A DNA stretch of 64,000 nucleotides from Flavobacterium sp. Leaf82 (GTDB taxonomy: Bacteria; Bacteroidota; Bacteroidia; Flavobacteriales; Flavobacteriaceae), in assembly GCF_001422725.1 (NCBI RefSeq), contig NZ_LMMA01000032.1, forward strand, positions 415,658 to 479,657. Direction: 5' to 3'. The notes beneath the pieces are model-generated. The model was not told the origin of the DNA and did not search any database. It saw nothing but the letters and a program-made list of their open reading frames with translations. A program made the translations under genes and the position numbers. Shown piece after piece: positions 36,939 to 43,477 of the stretch (positions are counted from its first letter, which is position 1; every line of letters starts with the position of its first letter).

Positions 36939-37772
36939 ATGCAAATTAACTGCAAAGGTCAACTTATAGATTTGTCGATTCCTAAAGTAATGGGAATTTT
37001 GAATGTTACGCCAAATTCTTTCTTTGATGGAGGAAAGTATAAAAATGAAGATGAAATTATCTCACAAGTAGATAAAATGCTGTCTGAAGGTGCGACATTT
37101 ATAGATATTGGTGCTTATTCGAGTAAACCAAGTGCCGAGTTTGTTACTGAACAAGAAGAAATTGACCGAATTGTTCCGGCAATAGAATTGATTTTAAAGC
37201 ATTTCCCTAAAACTATATTATCAATCGATACTTTTAGGGCTGAGGTTGCAAAAGCAAGTATAGAAAGCGGTGCAGCGATTATAAACGATATTGCAGCTGG
37301 AGAACTGGATGATAAAATGTTTGAAGTTATCGCCCAATATAATGTTCCGTACATTATGATGCACATGCGCGGAAATCCGCAAACGATGCAAAGTTTGACG
37401 CAATATGAGGATATTGTAAAAGAAATGCTTTTCTATTTTTCTGAAAAAGTAAATAAAGCAACAAGTTTTGGAATCAATGATTTAATCCTTGATCCGGGTT
37501 TCGGATTTGCCAAAACAACTAATCAGAATTATGAAGTTTTACAAAAAATGGAACTTTTTAATTTATTAGATTTACCTGTTTTAGCCGGTGTTTCGAGAAA
37601 ATCAATGATTTATAAAACCTTAAATAATACAGCACAAGAAGCTTTAAACGGAACAACAGTTCTCAATACAATTTCATTGACAAAAGGGGCGAAGATTCTT
37701 CGGGTTCATGATGTAAAAGAAGCGGTGGAATGTGTTACTTTGTTTGAGAAAATGAATTTGAATAATATGTAA
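36939..37772 (+). CDS. folP: Dihydropteroate synthase
   Basis: Joins p-aminobenzoate and dihydropterin pyrophosphate in folate synthesis (the sulfonamide target). 277 residues from ATG 36939; the open TTG six codons upstream lies in the tandem repeat and is unlikely. Motifs: MGILNVTPNSFFDGGKY, FIDIGAYSSKPSAEFV, ILSIDTFRAEVAKASIESGAAIINDIAAG, YIMMHMRGNPQTMQ, LILDPGFGFAKT, PVLAGVSRKSMI, LRVHDVKEAVE. All substrate-binding loops are intact. Divergent from DUF1599. Nine bp after the stop begins a cluster of palindromic repeats. Confidence 0.97.
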   Translation: MQINCKGQLIDLSIPKVMGILNVTPNSFFDGGKYKNEDEIISQVDKMLSEGATFIDIGAYSSKPSAEFVTEQEEIDRIVPAIELILKHFPKTILSIDTFRAEVAKASIESGAAIINDIAAGELDDKMFEVIAQYNVPYIMMHMRGNPQTMQSLTQYEDIVKEMLFYFSEKVNKATSFGINDLILDPGFGFAKTTNQNYEVLQKMELFNLLDLPVLAGVSRKSMIYKTLNNTAQEALNGTTVLNTISLTKGAKILRVHDVKEAVECVTLFEKMNLNNM

Positions 37773-37780
37773 ACGATAGA

Positions 37781-37886
37781 TTTGTCATTTCGACCGAAGG
37801 GAGAAATCACACTCGAAAATCGACATAGATTAGCGATCTTCTTTGCGGAGTTTCTAGTGTGATTTCTCCCTTCGGTGGGAATGACA
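37781..37886. repeat. Palindromic element, copy 1
   Basis: 106 bp, outer arms TTTGTCATTTCGACCGAAGG and ...CCTTCGGTGGGAATGACA. The inner part differs from copies 2 and 3 (CACACTCGAAAATCGACATAG); arms CACACT/AGTGTG also pair. Confidence 0.9.
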
Positions 37887-37921
37887 TGCAGCATAAAATA
37901 ATAATAAACTGAACGCACAGA

Positions 37922-38025
37922 TTTGTCATTTCGACGAAGGAGAAATCTTCGTTGCCAGATCGACACAGATTGTATTCTCGTTGCAGAGCGACTTGCGAAG
38001 ATTTCTCCCTTTGGTCGAAATGACA
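37922..38025. repeat. Palindromic element, copy 2
   Basis: 104 bp, left arm TTTGTCATTTCGACGAAGG, right arm ending GGTCGAAATGACA; centre contains GATCGACACAGATTG and CTCGTTGCAGAG. Confidence 0.9.
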
Positions 38026-38061
38026 TGTAGGATAAAAATAATAATAAACTGAACGCACAGA

Positions 38062-38164
38062 TTTGTCATTTCGACGAAGGAGAAATCTTCGTTGCCAGAT
38101 CGACACAGATTGTATTCTCGTTGCGGAGCTACTTGCGAAGATTTCTCCTTCGTCGAATGACAAA
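38062..38164. repeat. Palindromic element, copy 3 (tandem with copy 2, period 140 bp)
   Basis: 103 bp; left half identical to copy 2 as far as read, right arm CGAAGATTTCTCCTTCGTCG then AATGACAAA. The element plus its AATAATAATAAACTGAACGC spacer repeats with a 140-bp period. Confidence 0.9.
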
Positions 38165-38192
38165 CCGCGTACAAAAAATAATAAATAAAATA

Positions 38193-38825
38193 ATGAAATA
38201 CTTTACTCTAATTATCGCTTTTCTTCTTTTTTCATGTGAAAAAAAAGAAGACGTTTTACTTCCAAAATCAAATGTTTCTATTGTGAAAGACGTTCAGGAT
38301 CATTCGCTAATTTACATTTTCTTTAAAACAGAGGGAAAAGATACCATTGCAGATGTAAACAGAAAAAATAGCATTATTTCTACCAATTGGATTTTGAATA
38401 TTGACAAACGTTTGCCTTTAAGACTGGTAATTCCGGAAGTAATGAAACTTCAGGAGAAAAAACGTGCTGATAGCGCCCACAAAAACGAAAGTTCCGAAAA
38501 TTATTATTCCTACGCAGATTCTGTCGGGAAGAATTTAGCCTTTTTACCTTTCACGAAAGTGTATTATAAAATGGAAAAACCTAATAGAAGAAATTTTGTC
38601 TTTTATTTTAGAAAAGGAAAAAAACAGGTTTTCATGGGAAATAGGGAGATAAAAACAGCAGAAATACTAAAATATTTTTACAGTATCAAGTTTGACAAAG
38701 TACCAGATTTAGTATTCTTATTTGATAAAGACATGAGTTATGAAGAATATATCCAACATAAAATTGTACTGCAAAAATATGTGACTTACAATCTTGATAA
38801 ACTTCCGGTAGAATTTATCTTCTAA
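38193..38825 (+). CDS. Lipoprotein of unknown function
   Basis: 210 residues from ATG 38193, which opens a lipoprotein signal (IAFLLFSC, Cys15). An upstream in-frame extension is repeat-derived and should be ignored. Mature protein starts CEKKEDVLLPKSN, followed by a soluble alpha/beta domain with KDTIADVNRKNSIISTNWILNID, a charged linker (EKKRADSAHKNES) and FVFYFRKGKKQVFMGNREI. The C-terminal stretch (EYIQHKIVLQKYVTYNLDKLP) resembles an ExbD/biopolymer-transport-like tail only loosely. No family is assigned. It is convergent with rlmH, with an ACTGAATACTG repeat between the stops. Confidence 0.7.
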   Translation: MKYFTLIIAFLLFSCEKKEDVLLPKSNVSIVKDVQDHSLIYIFFKTEGKDTIADVNRKNSIISTNWILNIDKRLPLRLVIPEVMKLQEKKRADSAHKNESSENYYSYADSVGKNLAFLPFTKVYYKMEKPNRRNFVFYFRKGKKQVFMGNREIKTAEILKYFYSIKFDKVPDLVFLFDKDMSYEEYIQHKIVLQKYVTYNLDKLPVEFIF

Positions 38826-38873
38826 AACTGAATACTGTAAACTGAATACTAAAAACTGAGACTGAATACTGTC
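38826..38873. repeat. Three ACTGAATACT units between convergent genes
   Basis: AACTGAATACTGT, AAACTGAATACTAA and GACTGAATACTGT with slight variation fill the 50-bp gap between the lipoprotein and rlmH stops. Confidence 0.75.
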
Positions 38874-38875
38874 CT

Positions 38876-39349
38876 CTATTGATGATGATAAGGTTCATTT
38901 CTTAAAATCGTAAAACCACGATACAATTGTTCGATAAAAAATAAACGAACCATTTGATGCGAAAACGTCATTAGCGAAAGAGAAATTTTACCTTGTGCTT
39001 TGCTGTAAACCGTATCTGAGAATCCGTAAGGACCACCAATTACAAAAACAAGAGTTTTGATTCCGGAATTCATTTTCTTTTGCAATTCTTCAGAAAAGCC
39101 AACACTTGAAAAGTTTTTTCCGTTTTCATCCAATAAAATCAATTGATCTGTTGGCGTTAGTTTGGAGAGAATCAATTCGCCTTCTTTTTCTTTTTGCTGA
39201 CTTTCAGATAAATTTTTTACGTTTTTGATATCCGGAATAATCTCCAGATCAAATTTGATGTAAAACGATAAACGTTTGGTATAATCGTCAATCAAAGTTT
39301 GAAGCGATTTATTATCTGTTTTGCCAATGGCGATAAGTTTGATATTCAT
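38876..39349 (-). CDS. rlmH: 23S rRNA pseudouridine-1915 N3-methyltransferase
   Basis: SPOUT-class methyltransferase acting on 23S rRNA helix 69 of the 70S ribosome. 157 residues from ATG 39349, the usual length; the longer frame upstream adds an unrelated 13 residues. Motifs: MNIKLIAIGKT, DDYTKRLSFYIKFDLEIIPD, LILLDENGKNFSSVGFSEEL, FVIGGPYGFSD, ISLSLMTFSHQMVRLFFIEQLYRGFTI, YHHQ. The knot and SAM-binding loop are intact. Confidence 0.97.
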   Translation of the reverse strand: MNIKLIAIGKTDNKSLQTLIDDYTKRLSFYIKFDLEIIPDIKNVKNLSESQQKEKEGELILSKLTPTDQLILLDENGKNFSSVGFSEELQKKMNSGIKTLVFVIGGPYGFSDTVYSKAQGKISLSLMTFSHQMVRLFFIEQLYRGFTILRNEPYHHQ

Positions 39350-39360
39350 TTGTATGTTTT

Positions 39361-39440
39361 TTTTGCCACGAATTGCACGAATTATCACAAATTAAAAGTT
39401 AAAATCAGTGTAAACCCGTTCAATCTGTAAAACCCGTGGG
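39361..39440. repeat. Degenerate CCACGAATT/AATCTGT-type filler
   Basis: GCCACGAATTGCACGAATTATCAC, then GTTCAATCTGT and AACCCGTGGGCT. Related fragments lie near 22598-22640, 22660-22715, 28680-28715 and 39795-39830 (AATCTGCnTTAATCTGTTnAATC). Confidence 0.6.
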
Positions 39441-39743
39441 CTATTTTTTATTCTCAAAAACAGTTTCAAAATGCTCTACAACTGGAAATGGTTCATAATA
39501 ATGATGGAGCATCTTTTTCCATTCCAGATAAGCTTCAGAAGTTCTAAAACCTACTGTATGATCTTCAAGCGTATTCCAATCTACTAATAAAAGATATTTA
39601 TTTTCGACTTCAATACATTTTTCTAAGCGATGTCCTAAATAGCCATCAATAGACGAAATGTATTGACTTGCTTTTGCAAAATCAACTTCAAATTGAGTTA
39701 GCAAATTTGGTTTTACATAAAGAAATACGGCTTCTAAAATCAT
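39441..39743 (-). CDS. Antibiotic-biosynthesis-monooxygenase (ABM) domain protein
   Basis: 100 residues forming one dimeric ferredoxin-like ABM unit: ILEAVFLYVKPNLLTQFEVDFAKA, SIDGYLGHRLEKCIEVENKYLLLVDWNTLEDH, FRTSEAYLEWKKMLHHYYEPFPVVEHFETVF. Members are small oxygenases, haem-degrading proteins or mere stress proteins; the sequence does not decide among them. Start ATG is clear. It lies between rlmH and a secreted adenosine deaminase on the same strand, with spacers over 90 bp, so co-transcription is uncertain. Confidence 0.85.
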   Translation of the reverse strand: MILEAVFLYVKPNLLTQFEVDFAKASQYISSIDGYLGHRLEKCIEVENKYLLLVDWNTLEDHTVGFRTSEAYLEWKKMLHHYYEPFPVVEHFETVFENKK

Positions 39744-39859
39744 AATTATAATTTTTTATCTGCTCGAGATTTTATTTTAAGTATTCAGAAACAAAAAATC
39801 TGCGTTAATCTGTTCAATCCGTTTAAGTCAGCGTGCAATCTTCGCAACGATTAAACATT

Positions 39860-41275
39860 CTAGTTCTTAGCAAATTTATCTTCAAAAGTTTTAAATCTTG
39901 CATCTAAATCTTTTAGTAATTGTTTTTTTACTGATACATCCTGAATAAAACTATAATTAATACCGTTGTAAACATATTGTTTTATCGTTGCATACGAAAC
40001 ATCAGGATATCTTTTGGCTAATAAAACATATTGTTCCGTCATATTTGTTCTTAAGATTCCGGCGTCGTCTGTACTAATAATGATTGGCACATTAAATTCT
40101 TTGTAAAGCGTAAACGGATGTCTGTTTTCTTTTACTTTCAGAATAAATTCATTGCTCGTCAAGTTGATCTCGATTGGGATATTGTTTTTTGCCATATAAC
40201 GCAACAAATCATATGAATTTGCTTCGTAAGCGATATCGACTCCGTGACCAATTCTGTTTGCTCCGGCAACATAAATAGCATCGTTTATATGCCATGTTAA
40301 ATCTTCCGGCTGAACTAATCCTAAAGTTAATTCTCCCGCGTGAAGCGTGTATTTTACATCAGGATATTTAGAGTGGCAATATTTAAACATTAACATGTGC
40401 AACCAATAATCCTTCATAGAATTTTCGCCATGTTCCGGAGAAACAATGTTTACACCCGCAACCAGTTTGCTGTCGTTTGCAGAGATAAAAGCAATTGTCA
40501 GGTTTTTGAATAAATCAACCGGATCCATAAAACGAAGGACAAAATTTTGATAACGCATTGTAAAACGTTCATCGTCAATTTTCAAATCTTTGTGCAGTTT
40601 AGCAGTGAAATTAGTGTTGAAATCTGCAGCGTATTTTTTTGCATCTTTTTGCTGAAGTGATTTATACAATTCGTCTAAAAGTTTCAGAACTGCTTTTTCA
40701 TCTTTTTGAGTTGCAGCCTGACGTAATTTTGTATTGAAATCAGTTAAGTCAGAAACATTCATGTCACACGGAATCGTTGATAATTGGGTTTCGATATAGC
40801 TTACATTTTCGGCAATGGCGCGTTTTTTTAATTCTAGCATTCCTTCTGCAAAATGACCTTGAATAGTAGGTTCGAATTTCATAAAAGAATCAAAAAACTG
40901 GTCATCAGAAGGAACAGAACCGTTATAATCTTTAACCGACCAGGTTTGCATGACTTGTTGCTCGTAAAAAGCCAGTTTTCCTTCGTTTTTAAGAGCTGAG
41001 AAAGTTTGCCAATTTCCTTTTGATGGTTTAGTTTTAGAAACCGCCATAGTTTCCAGATTCAAATAAAAATCTTCTGCGATCGCTCTTTCTAAAAGAGGTT
41101 CTGCATAAACTGATCCTGAAAAATGATGGTGTAAATCTCCGCCTTTTGGCATTTGTTGAAAGAAAGCTGTTAAGAGAGCTTCGTTATTTCTGATTTTTTC
41201 TAAATAGTTTTCAGCCGTTTGAGAAAAGCCAATTTGTGCTATAAAAATACAGAAAAGTGTAATTATCCTCGTCAT
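39860..41275 (-). CDS. Secreted adenosine deaminase-like hydrolase
   Basis: Exported amidohydrolase of the adenosine/AMP deaminase superfamily, 471 residues with signal peptide ending AQIGFSQT. Zinc and catalytic residues are visible: PKGGDLHHHFSGS (His49, His51), YTLHAGELT (His, Glu), NRIGHGVDIAY (His), and PIIISTDDAGI (Asp-Asp). The family's extra helical region (about 130-250) is longer than in cytosolic ADA, resembling the secreted growth-factor-type enzymes. Probably deaminates nucleosides outside the cytoplasm for purine salvage. A perfect -7 box lies upstream. Confidence 0.92.
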   Translation of the reverse strand: MTRIITLFCIFIAQIGFSQTAENYLEKIRNNEALLTAFFQQMPKGGDLHHHFSGSVYAEPLLERAIAEDFYLNLETMAVSKTKPSKGNWQTFSALKNEGKLAFYEQQVMQTWSVKDYNGSVPSDDQFFDSFMKFEPTIQGHFAEGMLELKKRAIAENVSYIETQLSTIPCDMNVSDLTDFNTKLRQAATQKDEKAVLKLLDELYKSLQQKDAKKYAADFNTNFTAKLHKDLKIDDERFTMRYQNFVLRFMDPVDLFKNLTIAFISANDSKLVAGVNIVSPEHGENSMKDYWLHMLMFKYCHSKYPDVKYTLHAGELTLGLVQPEDLTWHINDAIYVAGANRIGHGVDIAYEANSYDLLRYMAKNNIPIEINLTSNEFILKVKENRHPFTLYKEFNVPIIISTDDAGILRTNMTEQYVLLAKRYPDVSYATIKQYVYNGINYSFIQDVSVKKQLLKDLDARFKTFEDKFAKN

Positions 41276-41296
41276 ACTCTAAGTTTAAATTACATG

Positions 41297-41304
41297 CAAA
41301 TATA
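41297..41304 (-). promoter_or_regulatory. -7 box upstream of the adenosine deaminase gene
   Basis: TATATTTG on the minus strand, perfect TAnnTTTG, 21 bp before the ATG. Confidence 0.45.
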
Positions 41305-41348
41305 AGAGTTTTTGAGGAGATTTTAAAATTGATTTTTGGAAAGGTGAA

Positions 41349-41473
41349 TTTTTACCGCAAAGAACGCAAGGTTTTAGTATATGCTAACCTTAATATAAAC
41401 GCGAAGTTCGCAAAGCTTTGTCTAAAAAACTTTGCGAACTTTGCGTAATTCTTTGCGAACTTTGCGGTAAAAA
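41349..41473. repeat. 125-bp palindromic GCAAAG-type element
   Basis: Outer arms are exact: TTTTTACCGCAAAG (41349-41362) and CTTTGCGGTAAAAA (41460-41473). Inside, GCGAAGTTCGCAAAG pairs with CTTTGCGAACTTTGC with one mismatch around an eight-base A-rich loop. It fills most of the gap after the GNAT gene. Confidence 0.9.
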
Positions 41474-41493
41474 AATTCAGAACCTTAGTACCT

Positions 41494-41775
41494 TTAAGAA
41501 AGTACATCACGAATTTCTTCTACTTTATCAAAAACACTTTTTGCAAAAGGACAAAGCGGAATAATTTTTACATTATTTGTTCTGGCATAATCTACGGCTG
41601 CCATAACCAGTTTTTTGCCAACACCTTTACCGTTAAAATCAGGACTTACTTCGGTGTGGTCAATAATAAATTTAGAATCTCCAGCCCAGGTATAAGTCAT
41701 TTTTCCAGCTTCTTTTCCGTCTTCTATGGCTTCAAAATAGCCTTTTTTTGTATCGTTTATTTGTTGAATTTCCAT
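41494..41775 (-). CDS. Small GNAT-family N-acetyltransferase (YjdJ-like)
   Basis: 93 residues, the single-domain GNAT subtype: KKGYFEAIEDGKEAGKMTYTW, FIIDHTEVSPDFNGKGVGKKLVMAAVDYARTNNVKIIPLCPFAKSVF. The acetyl-CoA loop is NGKGVGKKL. The acceptor is unknown. It lies 6 bp downstream of the OsmC gene and closes a three-gene operon (pirin, OsmC, GNAT), a stress-type grouping. The palindromic element behind it may terminate the operon. Confidence 0.9.
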   Translation of the reverse strand: MEIQQINDTKKGYFEAIEDGKEAGKMTYTWAGDSKFIIDHTEVSPDFNGKGVGKKLVMAAVDYARTNNVKIIPLCPFAKSVFDKVEEIRDVLS

Positions 41776-41781
41776 TATAAG

Positions 41782-42177
41782 TTATATTAATGTGGTTTTA
41801 ATTTCGATTGAATGTGTTAGTACTTTATGAATTGGGCAACTATTAGCAATAGTTTCTAAACGCTGTCTCTGTGTGTCGTCGATTTCACCAATTACTTCTA
41901 TTTTTCTTGTAAATAAAGATACATTTCGATCTGAATCTCTTTCAAAATCAATTTTGACATTGATTTCTGATACATCCCATTGTTTGCGATTTATGTACAT
42001 TCGCAAAGTAATTACGGTGCAGGAAGCTAATGATGCTGCTAAAAGTTCTGTTGGATTCAGACCTAAATTTTTGCCGCCCAATTCCTGAGGTTCATCTGAA
42101 ATTAAAACATTTTCGCTGGCTGATTTTATTTCCGTTCGATACAAGCGAGTATCAATTTGTGCTGATATAGTATCCAT
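41782..42177 (-). CDS. OsmC-family protein (hydroperoxide reductase-like)
   Basis: 131 residues. OsmC/Ohr fold with both redox cysteines: LAASLASCTVITLRMYI (peroxidatic region) and NSCPIHKVLTHSIEI (resolving). A glutamate-rich GKNLGLNPTELL precedes the first. Likely reduces organic hydroperoxides in the cytoplasm using thiol donors. It starts 3 bp after the pirin stop and ends 6 bp before the GNAT gene, so all three are one operon. Confidence 0.93.
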   Translation of the reverse strand: MDTISAQIDTRLYRTEIKSASENVLISDEPQELGGKNLGLNPTELLAASLASCTVITLRMYINRKQWDVSEINVKIDFERDSDRNVSLFTRKIEVIGEIDDTQRQRLETIANSCPIHKVLTHSIEIKTTLI

Positions 42178-42180
42178 ATA

Positions 42181-43062
42181 TTATTTAATTCTTGGTTGAG
42201 GTAAAGGCACAAATTCAGTTTCGCCCGGAACTTTTGGGAAAGTTTGTTCTGTCCAGTCTTTTTTGGCTTTTTCGAGTAGTTCTTTATCTGAGGAAACAAA
42301 ATTCCAAAAGATAAAATGTTCTTCCGGAAACGGAGTTCCTCCAAAGATGTAAACAGTAGAATTTTCGGCTAATTCAAACTCGCAAAGTGTGCTGTCGTTT
42401 GTAATTAGAATTTGTTTGGAATCATAAACATGTTCGCCGCTTTTAATGCTTCCTTCGAGAATATACAAACCGCTTTCGCCAAATAAATGCTGTCCGATAT
42501 TTATTTTTTTAGCTTCGGTGCTTTTTATTTCTATAAAATATAACGGACTATAAACTGGAACGGGTGATTTTTTTCCAAAAGCTTCTCCGGCAATTAATTT
42601 ATACGAAACACCATCTTCTTCCCAAGCCGGAATAGCATCTGCTTCTACATGCGTAAAATTGGGATCCATTTGTTCCAGTTCTTTTGGTAATGCTACCCAA
42701 ATTTGCAAACCGTGAAGCATTTTATCTGAATGTCTTAAATATTCAGGAGTTCTCTCAGAATGTACAATTCCTTTTCCTGCAGTCATCCAGTTTACGGCGC
42801 CGGGCTTTATTTCTAATTCGGTTCCTAAACTATCGCGGTGCATGATGCTTCCTTCAAACAAAAATGTCAAAGTCGAAAGTCCGATATGTGGATGTGGCGG
42901 AACATCCATGTTTTCATGATCACTTAAATGAGCGGGTCCCATATGATCGATAAACACAAAAGGTCCAACAGCTCTTTTTTCGCGGAAAGGCAATAATCTC
43001 CCTACCATAAAATTGCCAATATTGGCAGCACGTTCTTCAATAATTAAACTAATATTTGACAT
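42181..43062 (-). CDS. Pirin-family bicupin protein
   Basis: 293 residues from ATG 43062 (a longer frame adds nine unlikely residues). N-terminal cupin: RLLPFREKRAVGPFVFIDHMGPA, PPHPHIGLSTLTFLFEGSIMHRDSLG (metal His), AGKGIVHSERTPE; C-terminal cupin: YSPLYFIEIKS, FGESGLYILEGSIKSGEHVY, GTPFPEEHFIFWNFVSS. Pirins act as iron-binding quercetinases or redox regulators; which applies here is unknown. First gene of the pirin-OsmC-GNAT operon. Confidence 0.93.
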   Translation of the reverse strand: MSNISLIIEERAANIGNFMVGRLLPFREKRAVGPFVFIDHMGPAHLSDHENMDVPPHPHIGLSTLTFLFEGSIMHRDSLGTELEIKPGAVNWMTAGKGIVHSERTPEYLRHSDKMLHGLQIWVALPKELEQMDPNFTHVEADAIPAWEEDGVSYKLIAGEAFGKKSPVPVYSPLYFIEIKSTEAKKINIGQHLFGESGLYILEGSIKSGEHVYDSKQILITNDSTLCEFELAENSTVYIFGGTPFPEEHFIFWNFVSSDKELLEKAKKDWTEQTFPKVPGETEFVPLPQPRIK

Positions 43063-43086
43063 GGTTATTTTGATTTGATTTGAAAA

Positions 43087-43094
43087 CAAAATTA
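43087..43094 (-). promoter_or_regulatory. -7 box upstream of the pirin operon
   Basis: TAATTTTG on the minus strand, perfect TAnnTTTG, 24 bp before ATG 43062. Confidence 0.45.
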
Positions 43095-43245
43095 CAGTTG
43101 TGATAGAAATCTGTAACTTAATTTAGATTAAGAAAACTTGTTTTGGTATTATTTATAAAAGTAAGGAAAATGTGGAATAATTCAAATTCATTTATTTGAT
43201 GCAGTTCTATTTGTTATTTCTATAATAAAACCAAATCTTTTTTCA

Positions 43246-43330
43246 GGAGCTAATCCCGCTATCCGTTTCAATCTTTTGTGGCGAACCCCGCCACAAAAGG
43301 ATTTCCACTTCTATCGGGGCTAGGACTATC
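43246..43330. repeat. Structured GC-richer intergenic element with 11-bp hairpin
   Basis: GAGCTAATCCCGCTATCC ... ATCGGGGCTAGG form outer partial pairing. Inside, CTTTTGTGGCG (43273-43283) and CGCCACAAAAG (43289-43299) are exact reverse complements around AACCC. Base composition differs clearly from its surroundings. Confidence 0.7.
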
Positions 43331-43356
43331 ATTTTCATAACAATATTTCCGTGTAG

Positions 43357-43460
43357 TTTGTCATTTCGAGGAACGAGAAATCTCCGTTAGAAGCTCGACA
43401 AAGATTGGATTCTCGTTGCGGAGTTACTTGCGAGGATTTCTCGTTCCTCGAAATGACAAA
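43357..43460. repeat. Palindromic element, copy 4
   Basis: 104 bp, same family as the copies at 37781-38164: TTTGTCATTTCGAGGAACG ... CGTTCCTCGAAATGACAAA, centre with TTGGATTCTCGTTGCGGAG. Here the arm bases changed in a compensating way (GAGGAACGAG versus GACGAAGGAG), keeping the pairing. Confidence 0.9.
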
Positions 43461-43477
43461 ACTGCGGGAATTTGTGT

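Larger units (their letters stand above)
37773..38192. other. 420-bp intergenic region filled with palindromic repeats
   Basis: Almost wholly made of three copies of a ~104-bp palindromic element plus a repeated AATAATAATAAACTGAACGC spacer. No genuine gene; the reading frames found inside are translations of the repeat. Confidence 0.85.
43063..43477. other. 415-bp intergenic region with structured element and palindrome
   Basis: Holds the pirin -7 box, a GC-richer structured element (43246-43330) and copy 4 of the palindromic repeat (43357-43460). No gene. Confidence 0.75.

Noticed and set aside
37781..38164. Regularly spaced repeats that could suggest a CRISPR array
   Set aside because: Units are ~104-bp palindromes, and the spacers between copies 2 and 3 are repeated rather than unique; no cas genes are present.
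37706..38174. Several minus-strand reading frames of 80-120 codons with repeated protein words
   Set aside because: They are translations of the palindromic DNA repeats after folP; three overlapping frames give the same words, which is a repeat artefact.
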